Positions 33,940-44,649 of a stretch of DNA of 64,000 bases are shown here, piece by piece. The position numbers were made by a program, and so were the translations under genes. Every line of letters starts with the position of its first letter. Within the stretch, counting starts at the first letter, position 1. The notes beneath the pieces are model-generated. The model was not told the DNA's origin. It did not search any database and saw nothing but the letters and a program-made list of their open reading frames with translations. This DNA comes from Gymnorhina tibicen (lineage: Eukaryota; Chordata; Aves; Passeriformes; Artamidae): contig VXAZ01001058.1 in NCBI GenBank assembly GCA_013399875.1, forward strand, positions 1,422,880 through 1,486,879. Direction: 5' to 3'.

Positions 33940-36900
33940 TTGGAGCAGAGAGGTTTCCACAGCCCCGTTTGATTTTGATGAGAAACTGTATCTGTTTGTA
34001 CAGTTGCTGCAAAGGACCTAGGGTCAGCATGCATCCCGCTCCATTTCCGTCCCCCTGCCTCGTGGGGACACAAATTCACGGGTTTGTTTGTCTTTTGGCC
34101 ACTTTGGTGGTTGTTGGTTGTTTATTGTAACAACATCTGTATCTCAAGAACAGCTGCAGACCCAGGAATGCCCAAATATTTGGGGAAATTCTGGGACAGC
34201 AGCACAGAAGTGCCTGCCTTTACCCTGCCCTGTAACCCTGCGACCCTGCTGCACAGCTTCTTGGCATGACTGCTTCAGAAGTGGCCGTGGAACCAATGAA
34301 TAATAAATTATTGATATTGGCAGCTGCTGGGCAGTTTTGCCCAGCTGTTACTCAGACATGTCGTGTGTCTTCAATTCTGTTCCAATTTACATAAGTGCCA
34401 GGGCTCATCCTGAAAGCAAACAAGATCTTTTTCTGGTTTGAATATGGGAAGTTCACTTCCAGGCTCCCTTGGTTAAGGACAAGCTGATGCTGTCCTGCCT
34501 ACTCGAATGTCTTAGTGTTAAGTTTAAAATTCCATGTTAACCCACTGCGAAATACTCACAAAATCAGTCTAAGTATTTGAAACCTTTGCAGCCAAGCCTG
34601 GGGTTTAATTTCCCGAGCTGAGCTCTCGTGGTACCCCCTTGTCAGCCTGAAGGTGACCTCCAGGGGTGGCCCGTGCCGAGAGACTTCAGGATGCATTATC
34701 CCAACCTGCATCACCCCCTCAGACTCCTGGCTCGGTGCTAATGGACAGCTGATGACTCATTCCAGAGCACAGACTCTGATTTTATTAAAAAAAAAATAAA
34801 TTATCCTGTCACTTCTAAAACTGTCCAAACCTTGCAGAATAATGAAGAGCAGATGAAAGGGCTGCTGGAGCGAGTCAGGCTTTTAGGACGAGGCAGCCCT
34901 GCTCTTGACTCCCTGCCATTTTGATATTCTGTGCTGGTAATTGCAAGAAGCATTTGAGTTACACTTTTTCCAGCTGTCTAGTTCCAAGAGCTTTGCCGCC
35001 TGATTATCTCTGTCCTTTCTCCTTCAGAACAAAACTATTTGTCTCCACTTGCGTGTACAGGCATTCGAGACTCCATCCCCAAGATCTGGGTACCGGTTTT
35101 GCTCTCCAGTGGGGTTTTTTGGTGTTCCTACTCCCTGGCAGGTGGCTGGATCATTTCTTTGAGAGTTAGTAACAGGTGAGAGCACGCTGCCTTCTGCAGG
35201 AATCATGCCCAGGACTTGGTAAAAGCCCTTCACTAGCCCATTTTCTTCCAACACACCTCCTCACCATTTGCCTGTTGTTTCTGTTCCCATGGCACGGGAC
35301 TCCTCTCGTCCCCTGTACTTCCTTTTGCTTCCAGCTGGGCTTACTCTGCTGAAAGCACCTTTTTAAACCTGGGATCTCCTGCTCTCCACAGAGGCCCATC
35401 CTGCTGAGCCCTTTAGGTTCATGCCTAGAATTCTGAATTTTCTGGCCTAGGATCTCTAAGCTTGTTGCCACCAGGACATGGCTCTGTTTCCACCTGACTT
35501 TTATGGCTCTTGCTGTTGCTTTGAGATTGTGCCTCTTCTTCCGTGCTCAGAATGACCTACTTTTAATCTCTGCGTGGCATTACTAAACACAATCCCAACG
35601 AGATTTCTTTCTTGACCTCGTAGCCGGGTCTTCCTCCTTAAGCTGGCTTTGTTGGGAAGGGATCATTTTCTGTCTTCCTGATCAAAACTGCTCCTGGCTC
35701 TTTCTCCAGTCCTCATCCAACTCACTGCAATCCCACAGGAAGCAGCCACAGACAATTGTGCAGCCAGATGTTGTTTTTTGAGAAGCTTAGAAATTAACAC
35801 CCATCAAAGCTCCAGTCAAGGGTCTGCTCAGGTCCTGGTGCTGCCAGGTTGGCGAAGCAGGCGCGGGATTCACTGGAGATGCCCTGTGTCATCTGCTCCC
35901 AATATTCCTTCTTCTTGCAGAGTTTTTGCTTGTGCTGACTCCCACGGAGGGTGCTGGTGTGAGAACCTCTTGCCAGGTTCCAGTTTGTGTGTTAGAGGTG
36001 CCTTGGCTGTTCCTCTTGGCAAAGCCAAGGCAGGGTCAAACCTGGCTGAGTGACCCCCTGAACACTCGCTGGCTCTCCCAGCTGCAGGAGGAACACCAGA
36101 AGCAGGGTGCTGAGGGGGTGTGATGCTCTGGAGGGGTGATCCCCCGTGGAAGGAACATAGCGAGGCCCTGTGTCCCACACCCCAGGTCCTGCAGGAGATG
36201 TTTATGGGACCATGCCACCCCTCCATCTGCTGGGGCCATCGAGAGACACTTCTGGTGCTGCCCACGAGTGCAGGGACCTCCCTCCGCACGGCCCAGGTGG
36301 GTGTGGACCCTCCGAGACCAAGGGTTTGCTCACAAAAACGCAGCAAAGAGGTTTTACCTGCTTCTAAATCTGAGAGGATTGTCGTCTTTCAGAACGGGGG
36401 GAATGAATTTTCTTGTCTTGTTTAGAAGATTTCTTTCTGATTATTTTTTCTTTTTCTTTTTTCGTTTTCGTGGCACTTCAAGTTAAATATATGTATTTTA
36501 AGTTGTTTGCACGCGGCAGTTTTCACATCTGAGGGAGGATGGACTTGGATTATGTGGATTTTTTTCCAGTTAAAGGCTTCCTGACAATCCCTGAAAATAC
36601 TGCATTTATACCTTTCTATTACATTGCTGTTTACATTCCCCACCTCTGTGAAAAAACAGCGCTGCAGAATGTGAGATGCTTCTTAAGTTTTCTGAATCTC
36701 AGGATAACATCGGGGAAAACTCAATAGATTTATTCTCTAACACCTTCACGCAAAATACAAATGCTCAACCCCCAGCTTAAACCGCCAGACTGTTACAAAA
36801 CCGAACTAAAACTGAACATTAGCAAGTGTGCTCCTTCTCGCACACGCAGAAAAAACCTCAATTTTGGTCGAGATGGAAGTTGTAATTATTTTAAGAGAAC

Positions 36901-38695
36901 ACACAGCATTGGTGTGTGTTGAACTACAACATTTATAAACCGTGAGTCTGCTGACAGTTGGCAGCAAGGGTGGATTTTGATTAAGTAGGCCAAGAACGCT
37001 GGAAAAACGAGAAATTCTGTTGAGCCTCTGTATTTATCTCTCCCGCAGACAGAAGGGTGGGCGAGCAGCTGCCTCCACAGATGAGTGCTGCTCCTTGGCC
37101 AGCGTGCAGCTCAAACGGATTAAAGGAGCCCAGGGTTTGTTATTTTGTTGTTCAGGGAACAATAGAGCAAGGAGGAAGATGAGAGGGGAAATATTAACAG
37201 CCCGGTCCCAACCAGCCACCTGCAGACTTCAAGGTTTATTTTTTCAGAGGGGAAGTGTCCAGCCCCTCTGCGGGATTTACTGAGAACGTGGGTTTGTAAA
37301 AACCTAAACAGAGGTTGAGAAAACTCAGCTTTGTTACCCATCAAATACCACACCAGCGTTTCATATACAATCGACCAGGGGTTTTTTGTTTAACTGGTTC
37401 TTGCTTGAGTGCCATTTCTTTGGAAGGAGAACTGAAGAAATTATGAAAAGTTTAAGACATTCCATTAAAATCGTTGCACATCCATGAATTTATCACGTGG
37501 GTGCAAGTAAAAACCTATGAGAAAATCTCATATCTGCTGAGCTTCCACTTGCCCAGCTGATGACTTAGGATATCAAAACCTTTTTCTCCAGGGTGATTCA
37601 CCTCATCCTTCACCCCTTTAATAGTCAAGACCCCAGGATGGTCCTCAGGGCTTGACCTCAATTCCAATCCAGTTGGAGGGGATTTTGGAATTTGTTCCAT
37701 TATTTTATAAAATTGTTCCTTTGTTTCCAAGGTAAACTTGAGAAGACAAAATAAAATTTACATGTGGTAAGGTTACAAAAGGAAGATTTTGAGGAATGAG
37801 TAAGTAAATATACCCAGTGCCCTGGGTAATGTGAAACCCACTTTCTCATCTGACAGACTAAAAGATCTACTTGGAAATGCTCAGATTTGAGAGGTTTTTC
37901 ATTCTTAAATAGATCCTGGACCTGCAGGATGTAGATATGGTCTTAAATTTCACAAGTGGCACTGCAAGTGTAACATAGAGTCTGGATTTTATTGCTAAAA
38001 TTACCTAAATAATGGACATTTCTCCACAAAGATGATTTCAAAGGCGTAGATGTTCCCAGTATGAGCTGTGGGGGAAGCTTGCGGAGATTTTAATCAGTGA
38101 AGCAAAATTTCTGGAGAGGATTCAATCTCCTCTTCCCTTTCAGGACCCCGGGGTTTCTGAGGCCAATCCTGACAGCAACTGACACAGCCAAACGCGGCAG
38201 CAGCGCTTAGGGATGATCTTATCAGCCCTGAAAAACAGCCTGGTGAGCTGAGTTCTAATGCAGCTTTCCAGTGCAGTCTCCTTGCTAACTAACTAAGTGC
38301 TCCATCTGGCTCGGCTGCTGTTTGTCCGAGTGTTCTGGCTTTTTGGCCTGTCAGTGCAGATGTGGGCTGAGTGCTTAATTCAGACTTATTTTCCTCAGCA
38401 GAAGCAGTGGAGGGGAGCAGTGTTGGTTTGAAAGCCCTGGAAAAGGAGGTCGGTAGAACAAATTTCGAGTCTATTCTTACCATCATTCCTGTCCTGCAAC
38501 AACCAATTAAAAGTTGCTCAGCAGTGCTGCAGAGATGATGCTTCAAAGCCAGGGACTCAGAAATGGATCCTCTTCTACTGAACTGGTAGAGAGAATATCT
38601 CCCTGCCAGGTGTTTCTAAGCACGTTTAAAAATAGTAGGGACTTTTATCTAGGTACACAAGATCCATGTGATTTAAGGATTTCACGGAGTAGCCT
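33940..38695. other. Non-coding stretch, nothing coding identified
   Basis: Includes a bulged hairpin at 34321-34347, an A run at 34787-34796, a pyrimidine-rich stretch at about 35170-35730, a GC-richer patch at 35.85-36.3 kb with overlapping frames of up to 158 codons, and AT-rich sequence from 36.4 kb on. No protein family or further interspersed repeat was recognised. Confidence 0.45.
34321..34347. repeat. Short hairpin-capable inverted repeat
   Basis: CAGCTGCTGGGCA pairs with TGCCCAGCTG (34338-34347) across a GTTT loop, giving a 10-bp stem with a 3-base bulge. It lies next to AT-rich sequence. A stem of this size can arise by chance. Confidence 0.7.
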
Positions 38696-38700
38696 GATTT

Positions 38701-38828
38701 GCCCATTTACACGTGGAAAATTAAAATACCAGCTGGCAGCAAGAAGCCCAAAGTAACTCTGCAGACCAGCAGCAGAGCTGATAATTGAACTTCTGAACTG
38801 CAGGCAGTGCTCTGCCCTTTAAGTTACA
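38701..38828 (-). mobile_element. MIR-type SINE relic
   Basis: GCCCATTTACACGTGGAAAA, then GCCCAAAGTAACTCTGCAGA, then GCAGAGCTGATAATTGAACT, then GGCAGTGCTCTGCCCTTTAA match, in order, the reverse complement of MIR ('cccattttacagatggggaaactg...aaggtcacacagc...ggcagagctgggaattgaaccc...cagtgctctatccac'). Divergence is high but the order is intact. Inert relic. Confidence 0.82.
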
Positions 38829-40640
38829 TAAATTGTTACTGATAAATGTCACTAATAGTGCTCCCGTGTCCATTAACTCCAACTGCAGCAAACTGCCTGC
38901 TCAGAGCAGCACGGGAAATGTGCCTTCCAAGGATTCCCCACGTGAAGGTGAACGTGGTGAGGGAAGAACAAGGAGCAGAGGTCTGTGATCCACAACCCAC
39001 GCAGCTCAGGGACACAGGGTTTGGGGTACGGCCTTGCACAGGATGTCTGTGGAAGAGGGCACGGGGATTGTTCTTAGAGATACAAATGAATAAATTGAGA
39101 AAATGGAACTTATTGGTGGGACTGAGAAATGGAAATCAGCACAAAGAATGGCAGGGGACAACAGCCACGAGAGGAAAAATAGAGCCCAGCTTGTGATGCT
39201 CTCTGACCTGAAATATGCAGTCACGAGCTAGTCAGGTGAGGAATCTGCACAGTCTTGAGAATAAAACTCAGCTGTCATTTCATGATAAAAGTGACTGGTG
39301 CCTTTGGGAATGAAGAACAAGCTCTAGCTGAGCACATTGCAAGGGCTGTTTGTCACCACACTGCTGAACGTGCTTTTCATTTACTTGTTACTCCCCCTCC
39401 CCCCCTTTCAAATTGCACCCCTAAGTCACGGGAGGGGAAAAATCCCAATACTCAGCTTCATTAGACAAACTTATTCTTTGAAATTCAGGGCAAGGAGCAT
39501 ATGGAAATTTCTACAGCAAAGAACAGACACTACACCCAGAATAAAAATCAGCGCGGTGCAATATTGAAATGAGTGCTATTATGGGTTATTTTGAGTCAGA
39601 CCATGATATGATTGCAACTCAATTACCTCTCCTGCTCTGAAGGGCCGAGTAGCTCGGAGAACACACGGTTGGACTGTGAGGATTAAGAGAGCAAAGAATC
39701 CCTGTTGATTGTTGTTCTTGGTAATTCTCTTGTGGCTTGATGTGACCTGTTCTGAGCCCTGGGCTTCCAGACAGTAAATGTTGTTTGTGCCATGGTTGTG
39801 TTCAGATTTCCTGATCAAAGACAGGCGATGGACAATTGATCTCTTAAGTGGCCAGAACATCTTTTGGTGGAACCAACCTTGTTTGTAACTCACCCTGAAC
39901 CTCTGATTTGTACTGAAAACTTGTTGAGTAAATGAGTTTAGATCTGGTTTGCATATTCTTCTTCTTCTTTTAGCCTGCATTTCTGTCTCTATTCGAGGGG
40001 TTTTCTCTTCTTTTGCCGTAGTATGAATCTTACCGTGAAAATGGGGTGTGTAGGTGTGGGGTGAGAGCAGTCAAATGGTGTGGGCCCAAACCACGCTAAT
40101 TTATAACAAAATGGGCGAGATACTGAATGCTCAGAACTCCTCTTGCAGTGCTGGGTGACAGCAAGACAAACATTCAAGTCTGTTGGTCAACAGGATTCAC
40201 TTTTATTTATGACACAAATGCTTTGTTAAAATTTTGCTATGACTTTTTCCAAACCAAAACACTGGACTCAGGGTGGGACTGAGCAAATGGCACCCTGCTC
40301 TCCTGGAAAATGTAAGAATCCTGAGGCAAAGTGTTGATTTAGAAGATAAATCTCCTTTCTCTTACACTGCTATCCTGCTCTAAATCAAACTTGTCCTCAA
40401 AAGAATCCTTGTCCAGGAATTCCACTCTGGTGCGACCCCAGGAGCCTTGATGGAGGCAGCACTTTACAGAGGCAGGACCTGATTCTGTGCATTCGTGACC
40501 TTTGCCAGCAGAAGGAGGACATCACTTTGATGTCAGACTCTGCACAGTTGGTTGGCAGCTCTGTGAATGCCTCTGGCCATGCTTGGCTGCTCCAGCTTCC
40601 GAGCAGTGCTGACATTTTCCAGTCATTCCTTACACCACAG
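38829..40640. other. Non-coding stretch, nothing identified
   Basis: No gene recognised. Frames of up to 133 codons (minus, 39579-39980) lack any domain. A patch at 40645-40658 carries the same GCGGCCGCGCGTGG 14-mer as 32648-32661. Confidence 0.45.
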
Positions 40641-40899
40641 CTCAGCGGCCGCGCGTGGGGCGTGGGTCCTCCTGCAGTGATGCCCTGCATCCCTCGCTGA
40701 GCTGGTGTTTCCCGTCCCTGACACACTTGCTCCAGGATGGAGAAGTCAGAGCACCAATCCCAGTGTGGAAGCAGAGGAAATCTTGGGTTTGTAGCCCACA
40801 GAACTTGAAGAGAAAGCTTAGGCTGAGATTTGTGTTGCTAAGGGGATAATGCATTTGTAGCAGATTTATTCTTTGCTTCCTCCTTCGTAAATACTTCCT

Positions 40900-41360
40900 A
40901 ACTCCCATTTTTAATATGGATTCTATTCCTTTCTTACAAAACCTTTTAATGCAGAAACGTGATTATTGGTATTTTTTAGAAATAATAACTTGTAACGATC
41001 ACAGCGCTATAATGGAAACAAACTGAATTTGAATTCCATTTTAGGGCTCGTTCGATGTAAAAATAGGCTTTAGGCATAAAGGCAGTCTTTGCACATGCCC
41101 CCACACTAACAGAGATATAATGCAACATTTTGTTAATGGCTCTAAAAGCAACTATGGCCAAATAAACCCCTTTAGGATAGAGAGATGTGTATAATTAGAG
41201 TTGTAGATCTCAGATTAAGCCATTTATCTTTGGCTCCTTACGAGATGCATTGTCCTGTGCCCCTGCACAGAGTCTGACTCCAGCAATTGCACAAAGGCAA
41301 TTGTTATAAATGCCTTTGCCTTCTCTGGAAATTAGAATTCAAATTTTGTCCTTTCAAACA
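40900..41360. promoter_or_regulatory. Candidate conserved enhancer-like segment (long)
   Basis: About 460 bases of AT-rich, non-repetitive sequence with surviving isolated CpGs and many transcription-factor-like cores: GTGATTATTGG, GATATAATGC, TTGTTAATGG, GATTAAGCC, GTATAATTAG and TTATCTTTGG. An 8-bp inverted pair CAAAGGCA (41292-41299) and TGCCTTTG (41311-41318) lies at its right end, beside two CAATTG boxes. In my judgement this is among the most enhancer-like parts of the window, but conservation is not demonstrated. Confidence 0.3.
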
Positions 41361-43360
41361 CTCAGCAAAGAACATCTCTGAAATTACCATTCAATAGGTA
41401 ACATGGGATTATTGCCACATCCGTTTCCTTCAGCTCAGCCTAAAAGCTGCTCCTTGCGTGGTCAGTTCAATCACCGTTCCCCCTTGGAAATGCCCAGCCC
41501 GTGGCTTGCTCCTCTCCCTGGATCGCCAGCGCTTTTTATTTTTAAAGACAGTCACATATTCTGCAGCCCAGACTCACTGGGAGGCTGCTGTGTTAAAACA
41601 GACTGTGCTGTGGCTGAAAATTGGGGAAATAATAAACAGTTCTTTGCTACAAACTCAGTAATAATGCCTTGCAGAGGCAGTGGGATGGAGGAGCACGTTT
41701 CACTGGGGTTATTAAATTTAGATAGGCTCTTTGGAAGGCCTCACTTCAGCTTGCATCAGAGTCTGGCTCCTTCTGTCCAGAAGCAGCTGAGCACAGAGCC
41801 ACAAAGATTGTTAGAAAGCAAGGACCTGACCCGTTGTCTCCTCAGCCCAGGCGGTGTGTGAGTGTGCCACGAGTGCTTCTGCTGCTCTCTGACCCCCATC
41901 AGTTCGTTCCCCTCATTAGCACTGGCACCGAGGAGTTGCTGTCTGTGCCTCAAACCGCTGTGAACAACAGATGAAACTGGAACTTGTTGGAATTCAAGTT
42001 ACATCACTCTTCTGTCCTTGGTTTTCTTTATGACCTGATGCTTCAGTAGCTGCTTTCGTACACACTCTGGCATTTTGCAGCAGCCATCAAGGTCCACGGC
42101 GTTGCTTTCAGCAGCTGAAAAATCCAACTTTCACGGACTTTACCTGTGATTTACAACTTCTCCATCTATTTATGAGAAATAAAGCCCACGAGTGATCATG
42201 AAGAAAGAATTCCAAAGAGGATAACACTGTCCATTTTCCACTCTCAGTGGACTTTTGCTGAGCAGATCCCAGAGTCAAAGGCACTTTAAAAGTTTCTGGT
42301 ATCTTTTACTGCTCTTGTTCTTAGGCTCAGTGAATGCATAAAAACCAGACAGGTACTGTCCTCTTCTAAAAATTCTCAGTGCACATCAAAGTGGACTAAT
42401 TATCTGCAGAAAAGCACTTGCTCCCTTAGTAGAAATTCCCGGTTATTGTTGTCAGAATGAGAAGTAATCCAGCAAAAAACTTCAGTGCAGCTGAATACAA
42501 TTGATTCTGTTTCAACGATTACAGGCAATTTAAGGCATGGTAGGAATGCAGTTCCTTTTTTTTTCTGTTTTCAGCTATTTTCCAATTACAAAGTGCTCCT
42601 GTCCTGGCATGAACATCTGCATTCATTTGGCAACAGACACATTTCTGACAGAAAGCAAACTCTCCGATGGTATTAAACCCCGATGTTTTTTCTTTCCCAA
42701 ACTTGTATAGACAAGAGAGAAGAGGAAAATTGCGTCATCTCTGATATTGCAGTAATGACTTTTTGTCAACTCTTGATTCTTCTTCTTAAACACTGGAAAA
42801 CCGAGCAGTGCCTCGTGTTTGAAAAGCAACATTTTCACCGAGTGCCGGACTGGGAAGGATTTTCCATCCAGTTTCTCCTCCATACAAAGACAAATCCCGA
42901 TACAAATTCTTGCACTGAGTCATTTTTTGACGTCCAGGAGTACTTGTAGGAAGTGCTGGGAATCCTCAGTTCTCCATGTGATATCCTGGAGAGCCCTCAA
43001 CTGATTTCAACCTTTCTTGAGGTCAGTCTCCTTAATTAAGGACATTAATATCCGCACTGAAGCCTCCGTGAAGCTCTGTCACGTTCCTGTGGGACGAGAT
43101 GAGGGCACAGAACTGGCACGTTCCTCCTGCTGGGTATGGACGTGCCTCAGCTGGGAGGGTCATGCCCACAGAACAACAGAATAATTTCTTTTCTCTTTTC
43201 ATGGATTGGCATTCCCCTACAACCTAAAGATTTATTCAGAGGAAGGGAGGAAAAAGGGCAGTAAAAAATCTTGGTTGCTTAAACAAAAAACAAACAAACA
43301 AACAAACAAAAAGCTTTAAAAAAATGTGAAGTATCTGGTGAGTCCTAACAGCAGCACACC
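41360..43360. other. Non-coding stretch, nothing identified
   Basis: Frames of up to 152 codons (plus, 41403-41861) without recognisable content. A CAAA tract lies at 43281-43312. No interspersed repeat recognised. Confidence 0.45.
43281..43312. repeat. CAAA microsatellite
   Basis: About five tandem CAAA units following a short A-rich run. A likely length-variable site. Confidence 0.92.
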
Positions 43361-43368
43361 CCGGGTGC

Positions 43369-43433
43369 TCATTAATGACCCGTTAATGCACTTCTCAGGT
43401 GGTAAATGGCCCATTAATGCTCCCTTGTCAGGT
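43369..43433. promoter_or_regulatory. Cluster of TTAATG motifs with internal duplication
   Basis: Three TTAATG cores lie within 55 bases (CTCATTAATGACC, CCGTTAATGCAC, CCCATTAATGCTCC). The last two are part of a diverged direct repeat: CCCGTTAATGCACTTCTCAG (from 43379) and CCCATTAATGCTCCCTTGTC (from 43410), each followed by AGGT or CAGGT. Clustered homeodomain-type cores are common in enhancers, but a simple local duplication explains part of the pattern. Confidence 0.35.
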
Positions 43434-44460
43434 CAGCTTCCATAATTTATTCAAATTCACAGCCAGGGCTCGGTGGAGGAGGGAAGCAGCCATGGAAGTG
43501 GTGTTTGGGACATGAACAGCACAGGTCTTGCTCTTTCGTGGGGGTGATTCTTTACAGATGCCTTTCAGGGGCATCTTTTCCCGAAGGAATGTAACAAATG
43601 GAATGTCCATCCCGGGGACACCTTCGAACCATTTACACCCCTAAACAGAGGCTGCTTCCTCCCGTGTTCTCCCATTTTCACACCGGTACCAGGTGAATAA
43701 TCTGTTCCCTGGGCTCTGTCCGCAGCAATTCCATTCGGCAGGCCCCTGAAGTTCAGAGCTGCAGCATCTCCTTCGCTGAGCCCCTCAGTGTCCAGGGCAC
43801 AGACAACCAGCCTGGACAGGGATCAAGGTTCTGCTGGTGGCCCTCCTGTTCACAGGGTCAGCACGGGCTGAGCCTCCCTGGCTGTGGGAGACCAAACCCT
43901 CGGAGAGCTGCAGAGCCCTCCTGAGTGACAGCAGAGCCTGGGACCACATTTGGCTCCGTATTCATCTGTGTCTTCCTCCCACCAGCTCCCAGGAGCTGGG
44001 TGGCTCTGGACATCACCTCCTCTGCAGCCCCAGTGGGAAACCCGGCAGGGGATGCTCTGTCCCTGCCACCCCTCCCTTCCCAAGGCTGGGATGCTGGGGC
44101 TGTTGCCCAGGCCCACGCTGACGGTGGTCTCCCATGGAGCTGGGGGCTCTGGAATGCCCGTGAAGGACTCCCGGGCTCCCCGGCTCACCCTGAGCTGTGT
44201 CTGTGGCACAGACCCTCCCCAGGCTCCTGCGGGCACGAGGGGATACCCCCGTGTCGTCTGTGGCAGATGTTGGCCCAACACATTCCGTAAAAACTGCAGA
44301 GATCCCCCCTCCCCACGGGATCTATTTCAGGGTTTAGCTGTCCTCGGTTTTACAGAGCGTTCCCTGCGTTCGAGCTATTTCTCCCCCGCTGCAGATGCAG
44401 CCCATTACTATTGCTCCTCCCTAAAATAAGCACACAAACCCTGCTTATTCCTCTTCTCCC
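43434..44460. other. GC-richer stretch with overlapping ORFs
   Basis: Frames of 143 codons minus (43850-44281), 121 codons plus (43925-44290) and 159 codons plus (43950-44429) overlap in GC-rich DNA, and none shows a domain. Probably chance. Confidence 0.4.
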
Positions 44461-44463
44461 TCG

Positions 44464-44648
44464 CAGCAGCCTTTTATGTCCTTTGAAGGCTGTTATCCCT
44501 TCATTCAGCCGTCTCCTCTGCAGCCTGCACAGCCCCAGATCTTTCAACCTCACCTCCTAAGTTTAATTCTTTGATCTTTCTCAGTGCAGGAATGAGTCAA
44601 CTTTTTACCTGAAGTGGGGTTTCCAAAGCTCGGTGCAGTTTGAGGGAG
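44464..44648 (-). mobile_element. Old CR1-type LINE fragment (end of ORF2)
   Basis: On the minus strand the sequence reads like the last part of a CR1 reverse-transcriptase ORF. The frame at 44350-44553 contains RLKDLGLCRLQRRRLN, then GITAFKGHKRL, corresponding to the C-terminal 'LKELGLFSLEKRRLRGDLI...KYLKG' block of CR1 ORF2. On the plus strand, CAGCCTTTTATGTCCTTTGA and CCCAGATCTTTCAACCTCAC match the antisense CR1 pattern, and CTGAAGTGGGGTTTCCAAAG (44610-44629) fits upstream CR1 sequence ('ctgaagtgtggcgcccagaac'). The fragment is truncated at both ends, diverged and inert. It is older in type than the two 3'-end fragments. Confidence 0.82.
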
Positions 44649-44649
44649 C

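Noticed and set aside
35691..35704. 14-mer CTCCTGGCTCTTTC shared with 53218-53231
   Set aside because: Several shared 14-mers are expected by chance in 64 kb, and flanking similarity is weak.
43281..43312. CAAA tract and other microsatellites as a CRISPR-like array
   Set aside because: Simple tandem repeats without spacers; the genome is vertebrate.
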